Assembly: GCA_902492935.1 (NCBI GenBank)
Contig: CABUNJ010000006.1
Span: 41,376 to 105,375 of the forward strand
Direction: 5' to 3'
Source of the DNA: an uncultured Collinsella sp.
Lineage (GTDB): Bacteria > Actinomycetota > Coriobacteriia > Coriobacteriales > Coriobacteriaceae
Length of the DNA stretch: 64,000 nt
Shown: piece by piece, positions 41,043 to 48,668 of the stretch
Position numbering within the stretch: the first letter of the stretch is position 1
Layout: each line of letters begins with the position of its first letter
Made by a program: the position numbers and the translations under genes
Notes under the pieces: model-generated
Seen by the model: only the letters and a program-made list of their open reading frames with translations
Databases searched by the model: none
Told to the model about the DNA's origin: nothing

Positions 41043-41207
41043 CGTCTCCCGAGCTTTGGCGGAGGGGCGGGGCCGAGAGTAGTTAAGGTTGTCGCGAGTT
41101 CCGCACGAACAGGAGAGCACTTAATGTGCTCTCCGTCGTGAGCAGGACTGTAGAGCAGCAACCTTAACTACTCTCGGCCCCGCCCCTCCGCCAAAGCTCG
41201 GGAGACG
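41043..41207. repeat. palindromic element D (49-bp perfect arms)
   Basis: Arms 41043-41091 and 41159-41207 are perfectly complementary over 49 bp. The core has CACTTAATGTG at 41118-41128, the conserved left GTCGCGAGTTCCGCACG and the right CAGGACTGTAGAGCAGC. Arm sequence is unrelated to that of A-C. It lies 50 bp before the rplC promoter motif. The 458-base gap holds this element, the promoter and the rplC leader. Confidence 0.9.
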
Positions 41208-41256
41208 TGCCACGCACTTTACCTGCGTAAACAATGTGAGTGAAATATGAATCTCG

Positions 41257-41283
41257 ATGGATACGCCCGCAGCCGTGTATACT
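41257..41283 (+). promoter_or_regulatory. rplC promoter region with motif shared with rplB
   Basis: Bases 41257-41282 match 43122-43147 at 23 of 26 positions. The motif ends in GTGTATAC, and TATACT (41278-41283) is a good -10. No consensus -35 is visible. Inside it, GGATACGCCCG (41259-41269) also occurs before the rpsL promoter. Confidence 0.6.
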
Positions 41284-41289
41284 AATCAG

Positions 41290-41466
41290 CTGTGTGTAAC
41301 CAGGGGAGTATTCTGGCTGGACAAAATGCCTGCTTAATAGGGTTGTCAGGTAGTCCGGGCGAAATACAAGGCTGGGGAGCACGTCGTGTAAGTAGTGGTC
41401 CTCTAGGGGCGTACGCTCGGTGGTGTACGCATTGTCCCAAGACCACGCGAGAGTTGGGATCATATC
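41290..41466 (+). ncRNA. structured 5' leader of rplC-rplD-rplW
   Basis: The predicted transcript has a leader of about 175 bases. CCAG/CTGG forms a small hairpin near 41300-41316. At 41395-41446, GTGGTC/GACCAC closes a longer stem with inner GGG/CCC and GCGTAC/GTACGC helices. Such leaders often mediate ribosomal protein feedback control; the ligand here is unknown. Confidence 0.45.
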
Positions 41467-42087
41467 TTGATCAGCATGATTCTCGGCCGCAAGATTGGCA
41501 TGACCCAGGTTTGGGACGAGGACGACAACGTCGTTCCCGTCACGGTCATCCAGGCTGGCCCCTGCGCTGTCTCGCAGGTTAAAACTCAGGCAACCGACGG
41601 CTATGACGCCGTCCAGATCGGTTTCGGCGACATCAAGGCCAAGAACGTGAACAAGCCCATGGCTGGTCACTTCGCCAAGGCTGGCGTCGAGCCTGTCCGC
41701 TTCCTTCGTGAGGTCCGCGTCGAGAACGGCGAGGAGCACAAGGTCGGCGAGGTCGTCACCGTCGCTGATTTCGCTGATGTCGAGAAGGTCGACGTCATCG
41801 GTACCTCCAAGGGTAAGGGCTTCCAGGGTCGCATCAAGCGCTGGGGTCAGCGCCGCGGTCCTATGACGCATGGTTCTCACTTCCAGCGTCACCCCGGTTC
41901 TATCGGTCAGTGCGCCTATCCTGCGCGCGTCCTCAAGGGCGTCAAGATGGCCGGTCACATGGGTAACGAGCGCGTTACCGTCAAGAACCTTTCCGTTGTC
42001 CGCATCGATGCCGAGCAGAACCTCATCTTGGTCAAGGGCGCTGTCCCGGGTGCCAAGAATGGTCTCGTCGCCATCCGTATGGCCTAA
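41467..42087 (+). CDS. rplC: 50S ribosomal protein L3
   Basis: L3 is an early assembly protein near the peptidyl transferase centre. The 206-residue protein begins MISMILGRKIGMTQVWDED and contains the RRGPMTHGSHFQRHPGS loop. The start is taken as TTG 41467, which has TTGGGA about eight bases upstream and matches the family N-terminus; ATG 41476 is the alternative. It heads the rplC-rplD-rplW group, without rpsJ before it. Confidence 0.97.
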   Translation: MISMILGRKIGMTQVWDEDDNVVPVTVIQAGPCAVSQVKTQATDGYDAVQIGFGDIKAKNVNKPMAGHFAKAGVEPVRFLREVRVENGEEHKVGEVVTVADFADVEKVDVIGTSKGKGFQGRIKRWGQRRGPMTHGSHFQRHPGSIGQCAYPARVLKGVKMAGHMGNERVTVKNLSVVRIDAEQNLILVKGAVPGAKNGLVAIRMA

Positions 42088-42133
42088 GGGCCCAGCCCAT
42101 TTAGCCCAGCGTCATACCAAGGAGAACACTTAA

Positions 42134-42760
42134 ATGGCAAAGTTTGAAGTAAAGAACAGCGAGGGCAAGAAGGTCGCCGAGGCCGAGCTCGCCGCTGAGG
42201 TGTACGGCATCGAGCCGAACATCCACGTTATGCACCACATCGTCAAGTGCCAGATGGCCTCTTGGCGTCAGGGCACCCAGTCTGCTAAGGGTCGCTCTGA
42301 GGTTTCCGGTGGCGGCAAGAAGCCTTGGCGTCAGAAGGGCACCGGCCGTGCCCGCCAGGGTTCCATCCGTGCTGCCCAGTGGCGTCACGGTGGCGTTGTC
42401 TTCGCCCCCAAGCCCCGTTCCTACGCTAAGCGTATGAACAACAAGGAGGTCAAGCTGGCTATGCGCTCCGCGCTGTCCGCCAAGCTGGCCGATGGCGAGC
42501 TCGTGCTCGTCGACGACTACGGCTTCGAGAAGCCTTCCACCAAGGCTGCCGTCGCCATGCTCAAGGCTCTCGGCCTTGAGGGCAAGCGTCTGACCATCAT
42601 CGTTCGCGATGAGGACGTCAACGCCTACCTGTCGTTCCGCAACATTCCCAAGACGTTCATCATCACTGCCGACGAGGCCAACACCTACGATCTCGTCAAC
42701 AACAACGCTGTGCTGATGCCCGCTGACATCGCCGCTCACTTCGGGGAGGTGCTTGCATAA
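42134..42760 (+). CDS. rplD: 50S ribosomal protein L4
   Basis: L4 lines the peptide exit tunnel and in some bacteria represses its own operon. The 208-residue product has the tunnel loop with KKPWRQKGTGRARQGS and the conserved PKPRSYAKRMNNKE. ATG 42134 follows AAGGAGAA. It is followed directly by rplW. Confidence 0.97.
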   Translation: MAKFEVKNSEGKKVAEAELAAEVYGIEPNIHVMHHIVKCQMASWRQGTQSAKGRSEVSGGGKKPWRQKGTGRARQGSIRAAQWRHGGVVFAPKPRSYAKRMNNKEVKLAMRSALSAKLADGELVLVDDYGFEKPSTKAAVAMLKALGLEGKRLTIIVRDEDVNAYLSFRNIPKTFIITADEANTYDLVNNNAVLMPADIAAHFGEVLA

Positions 42761-43048
42761 ATGACCGCCCACGAGATCATCATCCGTCCGATCGTGTCCG
42801 AGCGTTCCTTCTCCGGCATGGAGCTGAACAAGTACACGTTCGAGGTCGCCAAGGATGCTAACAAGTATCAGATCAAGGACGCTGTCGAGGAGATCTTCGG
42901 CGTCAAGGTCGTTCGCGTGAACACCCTGACGGTCAAGCCCAAGACCAAGCGCGTGCGCTATGTCGCCGGCAAGACCCGTTCTTGGAAGAAGGCCATCGTC
43001 ACGCTGGCCGAGGGCGACACCATCGAGGTCTTTGGCAACCAGGCCTAA
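42761..43048 (+). CDS. rplW: 50S ribosomal protein L23
   Basis: L23 surrounds the tunnel exit and binds trigger factor and SRP. The 95-residue protein has IIIRPIVSERSF near the start and KTKRVRYVAGK. The ATG follows the rplD stop with no gap, and GGGGAGGTG lies in the end of rplD, so translation is coupled. About 180 bases with a second promoter motif separate it from rplB. Confidence 0.96.
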   Translation: MTAHEIIIRPIVSERSFSGMELNKYTFEVAKDANKYQIKDAVEEIFGVKVVRVNTLTVKPKTKRVRYVAGKTRSWKKAIVTLAEGDTIEVFGNQA

Positions 43049-43121
43049 GACTCGCTGCTGTTGAGTGAGCTCATGCCTCCCAAATAGGGGAGGCGGGAGC
43101 TCAAGGTTTTGGGCGTATAAA

Positions 43122-43147
43122 ATGGACACGCCCGGAACCGTGTATAC
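43122..43147 (+). promoter_or_regulatory. promoter-like motif upstream of rplB
   Basis: This 26-base segment matches the rplC promoter motif at 23 of 26 positions, including GTGTATAC. It suggests an internal promoter that starts the rplB group. Confidence 0.55.
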
Positions 43148-43227
43148 GTCCGGTGTCATCGCACCCGAGGCAGAACCTCGAATCCCTGTCTGCGATGGCT
43201 AACGGATTCCTATTGAAAGGGATTGTA

Positions 43228-44058
43228 ATGGCTGTAAAGCACCTTAAGCCGACCTCCGCTGGTAGGCGTTGGCAGACGATCTCCGATTTCTCTGAGATCA
43301 CCTGCACCAAGCCCGAGAAGTCTCTTCTCGAGCCCCTGCCCAAGAAGGCCGGTCGTAACAACAACGGCCGCATCACCACCCGCCACCAGGGCGGCGGCGT
43401 GAAGCGTCGTTACCGCGTGATCGACTTCAAGCGCAACAAGGACGGCGTGCCCGCCAAGGTTGCCACGATCGAGTACGATCCGAACCGTTCCGCTCGCATC
43501 GCTCTGCTGCACTACGCTGACGGTGAGAAGCGCTACATCCTGGCCCCCAAGGGCCTCGAGGTCGGTCAGACCATCATGTCCGGTTCTGACGCCGACATCA
43601 AGCCGGGCAACGCTCTGCCCCTCGCCGACATCCCCGTCGGTACGCTCATCCACGCTGTCGAGTTCCAGCCGGGTAAGGGCGCTGCTATCGCTCGTTCCGC
43701 CGGTAACTCCTGCCAGCTGATGGGTAAGGAGGGCAAGTACGCTATCGTCCGTATGCCTTCCTCCGAGATGCGCCGCATCCTCGTTACCTGCCGCGCCACC
43801 GTCGGTGAGGTCGGCAACGCCGATCACGCCAACATCGTCATCGGCAAGGCCGGCCGTAAGCGTCACATGAACGTGCGCCCGACCGTCCGCGGTACCGTCA
43901 TGAACCCTGTCGACCACCCGCACGGCGGTGGCGAGGGCAAGAACCACACCTCTGGTCGTCCCTCTGTTACCCCCTGGGGTAAGCCGACGAAGGGCCTTCG
44001 TACGCGCAAGAAGAAGAAGGTCTCGAACCAGCACATCATTCGTCGCCGTAAGAAGTAA
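43228..44058 (+). CDS. rplB: 50S ribosomal protein L2
   Basis: L2 is needed for subunit association and peptidyl transferase assembly. The 276-residue protein has the conserved NNNGRITTRHQGGG segment and the C-terminal NPVDHPHGGGEG signature. ATG 43228 follows GAAAGGGA; an upstream frame to 43153 is rejected. It starts the rplB-rpsQ run. Confidence 0.97.
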   Translation: MAVKHLKPTSAGRRWQTISDFSEITCTKPEKSLLEPLPKKAGRNNNGRITTRHQGGGVKRRYRVIDFKRNKDGVPAKVATIEYDPNRSARIALLHYADGEKRYILAPKGLEVGQTIMSGSDADIKPGNALPLADIPVGTLIHAVEFQPGKGAAIARSAGNSCQLMGKEGKYAIVRMPSSEMRRILVTCRATVGEVGNADHANIVIGKAGRKRHMNVRPTVRGTVMNPVDHPHGGGEGKNHTSGRPSVTPWGKPTKGLRTRKKKKVSNQHIIRRRKK

Positions 44059-44090
44059 TTTCGGATACCGAGTTTTAGGAGAAAGCACTT

Positions 44091-44351
44091 ATGAGCAGAA
44101 GTCTCAAAAAGGGCCCGTTCGTGGAGACTCGCCTTCTCTCGCGTATCACCGCGATGAACGAGGCTGGCAAGAAGGACGTCGTGAAGACCTGGTCCCGCGC
44201 GTCCACCATCTTCCCCGAGATGGTTGGTCACACCATCGCCGTCCACGACGGCCGCAAGCATGTGCCCGTGTATGTTACCGAGTCCATGGTTGGTCACAAG
44301 CTCGGCGAGTTCGCGCCGACTCGTACGTTCCGTGGCCACAAGGCCAAATAG
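44091..44351 (+). CDS. rpsS: 30S ribosomal protein S19
   Basis: S19 is a 30S head protein that touches the tRNA and the intersubunit bridge. The 86-residue protein begins MSRSLKKGPFVETRLL and contains HDGRKHVPVYVTESMVGHKLGEF. ATG 44091 follows TAGGAGAAAG, 32 bases after rplB. Confidence 0.97.
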   Translation: MSRSLKKGPFVETRLLSRITAMNEAGKKDVVKTWSRASTIFPEMVGHTIAVHDGRKHVPVYVTESMVGHKLGEFAPTRTFRGHKAK

Positions 44352-44365
44352 GGGGTTAACCGTAA

Positions 44366-44737
44366 ATGGCAACTAAGTCTATTGAAACTGAGGCCACCGA
44401 GGTTCGCGCCGTCGCTAAGTACGTGCGTGTTTCCCCCAGCAAGGCCCGCCTGGTGGTCGATCTGATCCGCCGCAAGCCTGTCGCTCAGGCCTTCGACATC
44501 CTCCACTTCTGCGACCGCGCCGTCGCCGTGGATGTCGAGAAGGTTCTCCGTTCCGCCGTTGCGAACGCCGAGAACAACAACGGTCTGCGTGCCGACAACC
44601 TGGTTGTCGCCGCTGCCTATGTTGACGAGGGTCCGACGCTTAAGCGCATCCGTCCCCGCGCCAAGGGTTCCGCTTCTCGCATTCTGAAGCGTACTTCCCA
44701 CATCACCGTCGTCGTTGCTCCTCGAAAGGAGGCGTAA
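44366..44737 (+). CDS. rplV: 50S ribosomal protein L22
   Basis: L22 forms part of the exit-tunnel constriction with L4. The 123-residue protein has KYVRVSPSKARLVVDLIRRK near residue 18 and the tunnel hairpin RIRPRAKGSASRILKRTSH. ATG 44366 follows AGGGGG, 14 bases after rpsS. Confidence 0.96.
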   Translation: MATKSIETEATEVRAVAKYVRVSPSKARLVVDLIRRKPVAQAFDILHFCDRAVAVDVEKVLRSAVANAENNNGLRADNLVVAAAYVDEGPTLKRIRPRAKGSASRILKRTSHITVVVAPRKEA

Positions 44738-44743
44738 AGCTGT

Positions 44744-45454
44744 ATGGGTCAGAAAGTCTACCCCACCGGCTTCCGTCTTGGCATCACCGAGAACTGGCGC
44801 TCCCGCTGGTTCGCAGAGAAGGATTACGCTAAGACCCTCGGTAACGATCTCGAGATCCGCAAGTACCTCGAGAAGCGTCTTTCCCGCGCAGCTGTCTCCC
44901 GCGTCGAGATCGAGCGCGCTGGCGACAAGGTGAAGGTCATCATCCTCACCGCTCGCCCCGGCGTTGTCATCGGTAAGAAGGGTGCCGAGATCGATACCCT
45001 CCGCACCGAGCTCGAGAAGGTCGCTGGCGTCTCCAAGGGCCAGCTCTCCGTCGACGTTGTCGAGATCAAGCGCCCTGAGCTCGACGCCAACCTCGTTGCT
45101 CAGTCTATCGCCGAGCAGCTCGAGGGCCGCGTTGCCTTCCGTCGCGCTATGCGCAAGGCTGTCCAGTCCGCCCGCAAGGCCGGCGCTAAGGGCATCCGTA
45201 TCCAGTGCTCCGGTCGTCTCGGCGGTGCCGAGATGGGCCGTCGTGAGTGGTACCGCGAGGGTCGCGTGCCTCTGCACACCCTCCGTGCCAAGATCGACTA
45301 CGGCACGGCTGTCGCCAGCACCACCATGGGCGCTTGCGGCGTGAAGGTCTGGATCTACCTGGGCGAGAAGCTCCCGGGCCAGCCTGTTCCCAACCCTGCA
45401 CTCGAGGGCTCTTCCCGTCCTCGTCGTCGTAACTCCGAGAGGAGGGGTCAGTAG
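44744..45454 (+). CDS. rpsC: 30S ribosomal protein S3
   Basis: S3 lines the mRNA entry site and has helicase activity with S4 and S5. The 236-residue protein has MGQKVYPTGFRLGI at the start, a KH domain with GKKGAEIDTLR, and the conserved SGRLGGAEMGR. AAAGGAGG lies in the end of rplV. Its stop overlaps the GTG of rplP. Confidence 0.97.
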   Translation: MGQKVYPTGFRLGITENWRSRWFAEKDYAKTLGNDLEIRKYLEKRLSRAAVSRVEIERAGDKVKVIILTARPGVVIGKKGAEIDTLRTELEKVAGVSKGQLSVDVVEIKRPELDANLVAQSIAEQLEGRVAFRRAMRKAVQSARKAGAKGIRIQCSGRLGGAEMGRREWYREGRVPLHTLRAKIDYGTAVASTTMGACGVKVWIYLGEKLPGQPVPNPALEGSSRPRRRNSERRGQ

Positions 45455-45957
45455 TGCTTGCCCCTAAGCGTATTCTTCACCGCAAGGTGCAGCGTGGCTC
45501 CATGAAGGGCCAGGCCAAGGGTAATACCGAGCTGCATTTCGGCGAGTTTGGTATCCAGGCTCTCGAGGCCCATTGGATCACCAACCGTCAGATCGAGGCC
45601 GCTCGTATTGCCATGACCCGCTACATGAAGCGTGGCGGTCGTGTCTACATCACGATCTTCCCCGATAAGCCCATCACCAAGAAGCCTGCCGAGACTCGCA
45701 TGGGTTCTGGTAAGGGTAACCCCGAGGAGTGGGTGGCCGTCGTCAAGCCCGGCCGCATCATGTTCGAGGTCAAGGGCGTGCCCGAGGAGGTCGCTCGCGA
45801 GGCTCTGCGTCTTGCACAGCACAAGCTTCCCATCAAGACCAAGATTGTTGCTGCTAAGAACGCTGAGCAGCGCATCGAGAAGGAGATGGCTGAGGAGGCC
45901 GCTCTCGAGGCCAAGTGGGCTGCTGAGGACGCCGCCGCCGCCAAGGAGGAGAACTAA
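45454..45957 (+). CDS. rplP: 50S ribosomal protein L16, long C-terminus
   Basis: L16 positions the A-site tRNA acceptor end. The usual protein (about 140 residues) is present, with KYRKVQRG-like HRKVQRGSMKG, GKGNPEEWVAVVKPGR and LPIKTKIV. It is followed by an extra charged, Ala/Glu-rich tail of about 28 residues ending AAAAKEEN. The start is GTG 45454, overlapping the rpsC stop (TAGTG); AGAGGAGGGG lies upstream. Confidence 0.95.
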   Translation: MLAPKRILHRKVQRGSMKGQAKGNTELHFGEFGIQALEAHWITNRQIEAARIAMTRYMKRGGRVYITIFPDKPITKKPAETRMGSGKGNPEEWVAVVKPGRIMFEVKGVPEEVAREALRLAQHKLPIKTKIVAAKNAEQRIEKEMAEEAALEAKWAAEDAAAAKEEN

Positions 45958-46172
45958 TGAAGCCCGCAGAGATTCGTGAGCTCTCGGACGCTCAGCTCGT
46001 TGAGAAGCTGAAGGAAATGCGCGCCGAGCTCTTTAACCTTCGTTTCCAGATGGCCACCAGCCAGCTGGACAACACCGCTCGCGTCAACACCGTGAAGAAG
46101 GACATCGCTCGCGTCCTCACGGAGCAGCGCGCCCGCGAGATCGCAGCGGAGAAGTCCGCTGTCGCCGAGTAG
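45957..46172 (+). CDS. rpmC: 50S ribosomal protein L29
   Basis: L29 lies at the tunnel exit next to L23. The 71-residue helical protein begins MKPAEIRELSDAQLVEKLKE and has ELFNLRFQMATSQLDN. Its ATG overlaps the rplP stop (TAATG), so translation is coupled. Confidence 0.95.
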   Translation: MKPAEIRELSDAQLVEKLKEMRAELFNLRFQMATSQLDNTARVNTVKKDIARVLTEQRAREIAAEKSAVAE

Positions 46173-46188
46173 GACCTAAGGAGAGAAC

Positions 46189-46449
46189 ATGACTGATTCG
46201 CGTAACTCGCGTAAGGTCCGTACGGGTGTCGTTACCTCCGTCTCCGGTGCCAAGACCATTGTTGTCACCATCACCGAGCGCAAGCGTCACCCCAAGTACG
46301 GCAAGATGATGACCAGCTCCAAGAAGTTGCACGCTCACGACGAGGAGTGCACGGCTGGCGTGGGCGATACCGTCCGCGTTATGGAGACCCGTCCTATGTC
46401 CAAGATGAAGCGTTGGCGCCTCATCGAGGTCGTCGAGCGCGCTAAATAA
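46189..46449 (+). CDS. rpsQ: 30S ribosomal protein S17
   Basis: S17 is a primary 16S rRNA-binding OB-fold protein. The 86-residue protein contains RKVRTGVVTSVSGAKTIVV and the conserved HPKYGKMMTSSKK. ATG 46189 follows AAGGAGAG. It is followed by a 118-base gap before rplN. Confidence 0.96.
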   Translation: MTDSRNSRKVRTGVVTSVSGAKTIVVTITERKRHPKYGKMMTSSKKLHAHDEECTAGVGDTVRVMETRPMSKMKRWRLIEVVERAK

Positions 46450-46486
46450 GCAGTCGCTCTTACGACTTGTACGTTTCCGAAGATGT

Positions 46487-46522
46487 GCGTATGCCTGGCT
46501 TGCATACCACGGGCCGTATAAA
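46487..46522 (+). promoter_or_regulatory. possible promoter before rplN
   Basis: GTATGC/GCATAC form a small inverted repeat, followed by GGGCCGTATAAAGG with TATAAA at 46517-46522 as a possible -10. No clear -35 is seen. Confidence 0.3.
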
Positions 46523-46567
46523 GGCTGCGCACCTCTCTTCGGTTCTTAGTTCGGAGGAACATCTACC

Positions 46568-46936
46568 ATGATTCAGATGCAAACCATGCTGAACGTCGCC
46601 GACAACTCCGGCGCTCGCAAGATTCGCTGCATCAAGGTGCTTGGCGGTTCCAAGCGTCGTTATGCAGGCATCGGCGATGTGTTCATCGGTGCTGTCCAGG
46701 AGGCTACCCCTGGCGCCAACGTCAAGAAGAAGGACGTTGTCCGTTGCGTCGTCGTTCGCACCGTTAAGGAGATCCGCCGCAAGGATGGCTCCTACATTCG
46801 CTTTGATGAGAACGCCTGCGTTGTCATCAACAACGATGGTTCGCCCGTCGGCACCCGTATCTTCGGGCCCGTCGCTCGCGAGCTTCGTGACAAGAAGTAC
46901 ATGAAGATCGTCTCGCTCGCTCCCGAGACCCTGTAG
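46568..46936 (+). CDS. rplN: 50S ribosomal protein L14
   Basis: L14 contacts the 30S subunit at the intersubunit bridge. The 122-residue protein begins MIQMQTMLNVADNSGARKI and contains GSPVGTRIFGPVARELR. ATG 46568 follows CGGAGGAA. It forms a pair with rplX. Confidence 0.97.
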   Translation: MIQMQTMLNVADNSGARKIRCIKVLGGSKRRYAGIGDVFIGAVQEATPGANVKKKDVVRCVVVRTVKEIRRKDGSYIRFDENACVVINNDGSPVGTRIFGPVARELRDKKYMKIVSLAPETL

Positions 46937-46949
46937 TTAGGGGAGATAT

Positions 46950-47255
46950 ATGTATATCAAGAAGGGCGATAAGGTCCAGGTTCTCTCTGGTAAGGATCGC
47001 GGCAAGCAGGGCGTTGTCCTGCGTGCTCTCCCCGCCGAGAACAAGGTCGTTGTCGAGGGCGTTTCGGTCGTCAAGAAGGCCGTCAAGCCCAACGCTGCCA
47101 ACCAGCAGGGCGGCATCGTTTCGCAGGAGGCTCCCATCGACGCCTCCAACGTCAATCTCGTTTGCCCCGAGTGCGGTAAGGTTACCCGCGTCGGTCACGA
47201 GAAGGACGGCAAGAACAAGCTGCGCGTCTGCAAGAAGTGCGGCCACAAGTTCTAA
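46950..47255 (+). CDS. rplX: 50S ribosomal protein L24
   Basis: L24 starts 50S assembly and lies near the tunnel exit. The 101-residue protein has the KOW motif GDKVQVLSGKDRGKQG and ends with two Cys pairs, CPEC and CKKC, that form a zinc ribbon. AGGGGAG precedes ATG 46950. A strong terminator follows, so the usual rplE and later genes do not continue here. Confidence 0.96.
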   Translation: MYIKKGDKVQVLSGKDRGKQGVVLRALPAENKVVVEGVSVVKKAVKPNAANQQGGIVSQEAPIDASNVNLVCPECGKVTRVGHEKDGKNKLRVCKKCGHKF

Positions 47256-47283
47256 GCTGCCCGCAACAGTTAAGTTGCTAGCA

Positions 47284-47318
47284 AAGGCCCGGATGCCACG
47301 GCACCCGGGCCTTTTTTC
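47284..47318 (+). terminator. rho-independent terminator after rplX
   Basis: AAGGCCCGG (47284-47292) pairs with CCGGGCCTT (47305-47313), followed by a T-run. A short REP-like palindrome (TACTCATT 47325-47332 with AATGAGTA 47346-47353) comes next. Confidence 0.92.
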
Positions 47319-47403
47319 TATCCCTACTCATTGGGGACAGGCTTAAATGAGTACCCTAACTGGGTAAGCATAAATGAGCGGGTCGTGCTGTATAAATTGC
47401 TTG

Positions 47404-47536
47404 TGTGCGCGTTTATGCGCGTTAGATTGCGTTTAATTACGCACCTATGCGTATATATGCGCCGTTTACGGGGCAATAATGACCGTTTAGCAGTGAGATA
47501 CGCAAAAACGCGCACAGACGCGCGTGTTTGTGCGAA
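47404..47536. promoter_or_regulatory. TGCG/CGCA-rich region before the Gfo/Idh gene
   Basis: The gap contains many TGCG or CGCA tetramers, several at 10-12 base spacing, and a partial palindrome at 47508-47534 (CGCACA with TGTGCG). TATAAA at 47391-47396 could be a -10. No gene was found. It may be a multi-site operator, possibly for the DeoR protein encoded in this operon. Confidence 0.35.
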
Positions 47537-47585
47537 TATAGAGCTGTCCGAAATGCAAGACGTTCTATGACACAGGAGGCACATG

Positions 47586-48665
47586 ATGGCAGATTCCAAG
47601 CAGGCTCCGCTCGACGCCGCGGCAGCCGCCAAAGCAGCGTTCGCTTCGGTCCAGGACAAGCCGTTCCCTAACGACATCTTTACGGCTCCCGAGCTTCGTT
47701 GGGCTGTGATCGGTTGCGGCGTTATTGCCAACCAGATGGCTCAGTCCCTTGCTCTGGCTGGCCGCAAGCTTACGGGCGTTGCCAACCGCACGCCCAACAA
47801 AGCTCAGGCTTTTGCCGAGCAGTATGGCGTCGAGAAGGTCTATGACACGGTTGAGGATCTCTACGCCGATCCTGACATCGACGCCGTCTACATCACCACC
47901 CCGCACAACACCCATATCACCTATCTGCGCGCCGCCCTGGCGGCCGGCAAGCACGTGCTTTGCGAGAAAGCCATTACGCTCAACTCCGCCGAGCTCGACG
48001 AGGCCCGCGCCATTGCCGCCGATCACAACGTGGTCCTTATGGACGCCACCACAGTGCTTCACATGCCGCTGTATCAGGAGCTGTGCCGTCGCATGGATGC
48101 AGGCGACTTTGGCCGTATGAACCTCGCTCAGCTCAACTTTGGCAGCTATAAGGAGTACGGCGACTTGACCAATCGCTTCTACAACCGCAACCTCGCCGGC
48201 GGCGCCATGCTCGACATCGGCGTCTATGCCCTTTCGGTCATGCGCCTGTTTATGGCCAGCCAGCCAACCGAAGTTGTTTCGCTCGGCAACACCTGCGAGA
48301 CCGGTGTCGATGTTGCGGGCGGCATTGTCTGCCGTAATGCCGAACAGCAGCTGGGCGTGGTGAGCCTCACGCTCCACTCCAAGCAGCCCAAGCGCTCGGT
48401 CATTAGCTTCGACAAGTGTTATATCGAGGTCAACGAATATCCGCGTGCCGATCACGCGACCATCGTGTGGACTGCCGACGGCCACCGCGAGGAGGTCCAC
48501 GCTGGCACCGAGGCCTACGCACTGTGCTACGAGATGGCCGACCTGGAGAAGGCCGTTGCCGGCGATGATTCGAAGCGCGAGCTACTGGGCTATGCTTCCG
48601 ATGTAATGGAGCTGATGACCAAGTTCCGCGCCGATTGGGGAGTCGTGTACCCCGAGGAGGAGTAA
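47586..48665 (+). CDS. Gfo/Idh/MocA-family NAD(P)-dependent dehydrogenase
   Basis: This 359-residue oxidoreductase probably oxidises a sugar, sugar alcohol or inositol derivative. It has a Rossmann fold (AVIGCGVIANQMA, about residues 41-53), the family EK motif in LCEKAIT (about 127-133), and a C-terminal beta domain. ATG 47586 lies seven bases after AGGAGG; ATG 47583 is equally possible. It is followed three bases later by a DeoR regulator, with which it forms an operon. The substrate is unknown. Confidence 0.85.
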   Translation: MADSKQAPLDAAAAAKAAFASVQDKPFPNDIFTAPELRWAVIGCGVIANQMAQSLALAGRKLTGVANRTPNKAQAFAEQYGVEKVYDTVEDLYADPDIDAVYITTPHNTHITYLRAALAAGKHVLCEKAITLNSAELDEARAIAADHNVVLMDATTVLHMPLYQELCRRMDAGDFGRMNLAQLNFGSYKEYGDLTNRFYNRNLAGGAMLDIGVYALSVMRLFMASQPTEVVSLGNTCETGVDVAGGIVCRNAEQQLGVVSLTLHSKQPKRSVISFDKCYIEVNEYPRADHATIVWTADGHREEVHAGTEAYALCYEMADLEKAVAGDDSKRELLGYASDVMELMTKFRADWGVVYPEEE

Positions 48666-48668
48666 GCG

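Noticed and set aside
40811..41161. Minus-strand frame through element D, with similar peptides in B and C
   Set aside because: The shared peptide (LLLYSP...AELAT) is only the translation of the conserved palindrome core. The frames are broken differently in each copy and lack ribosome-binding sites.
47404..47536. Possible CRISPR-like or tandem repeat array
   Set aside because: The repeated units are only four to six bases with irregular spacing, which does not fit a CRISPR or a true tandem repeat.
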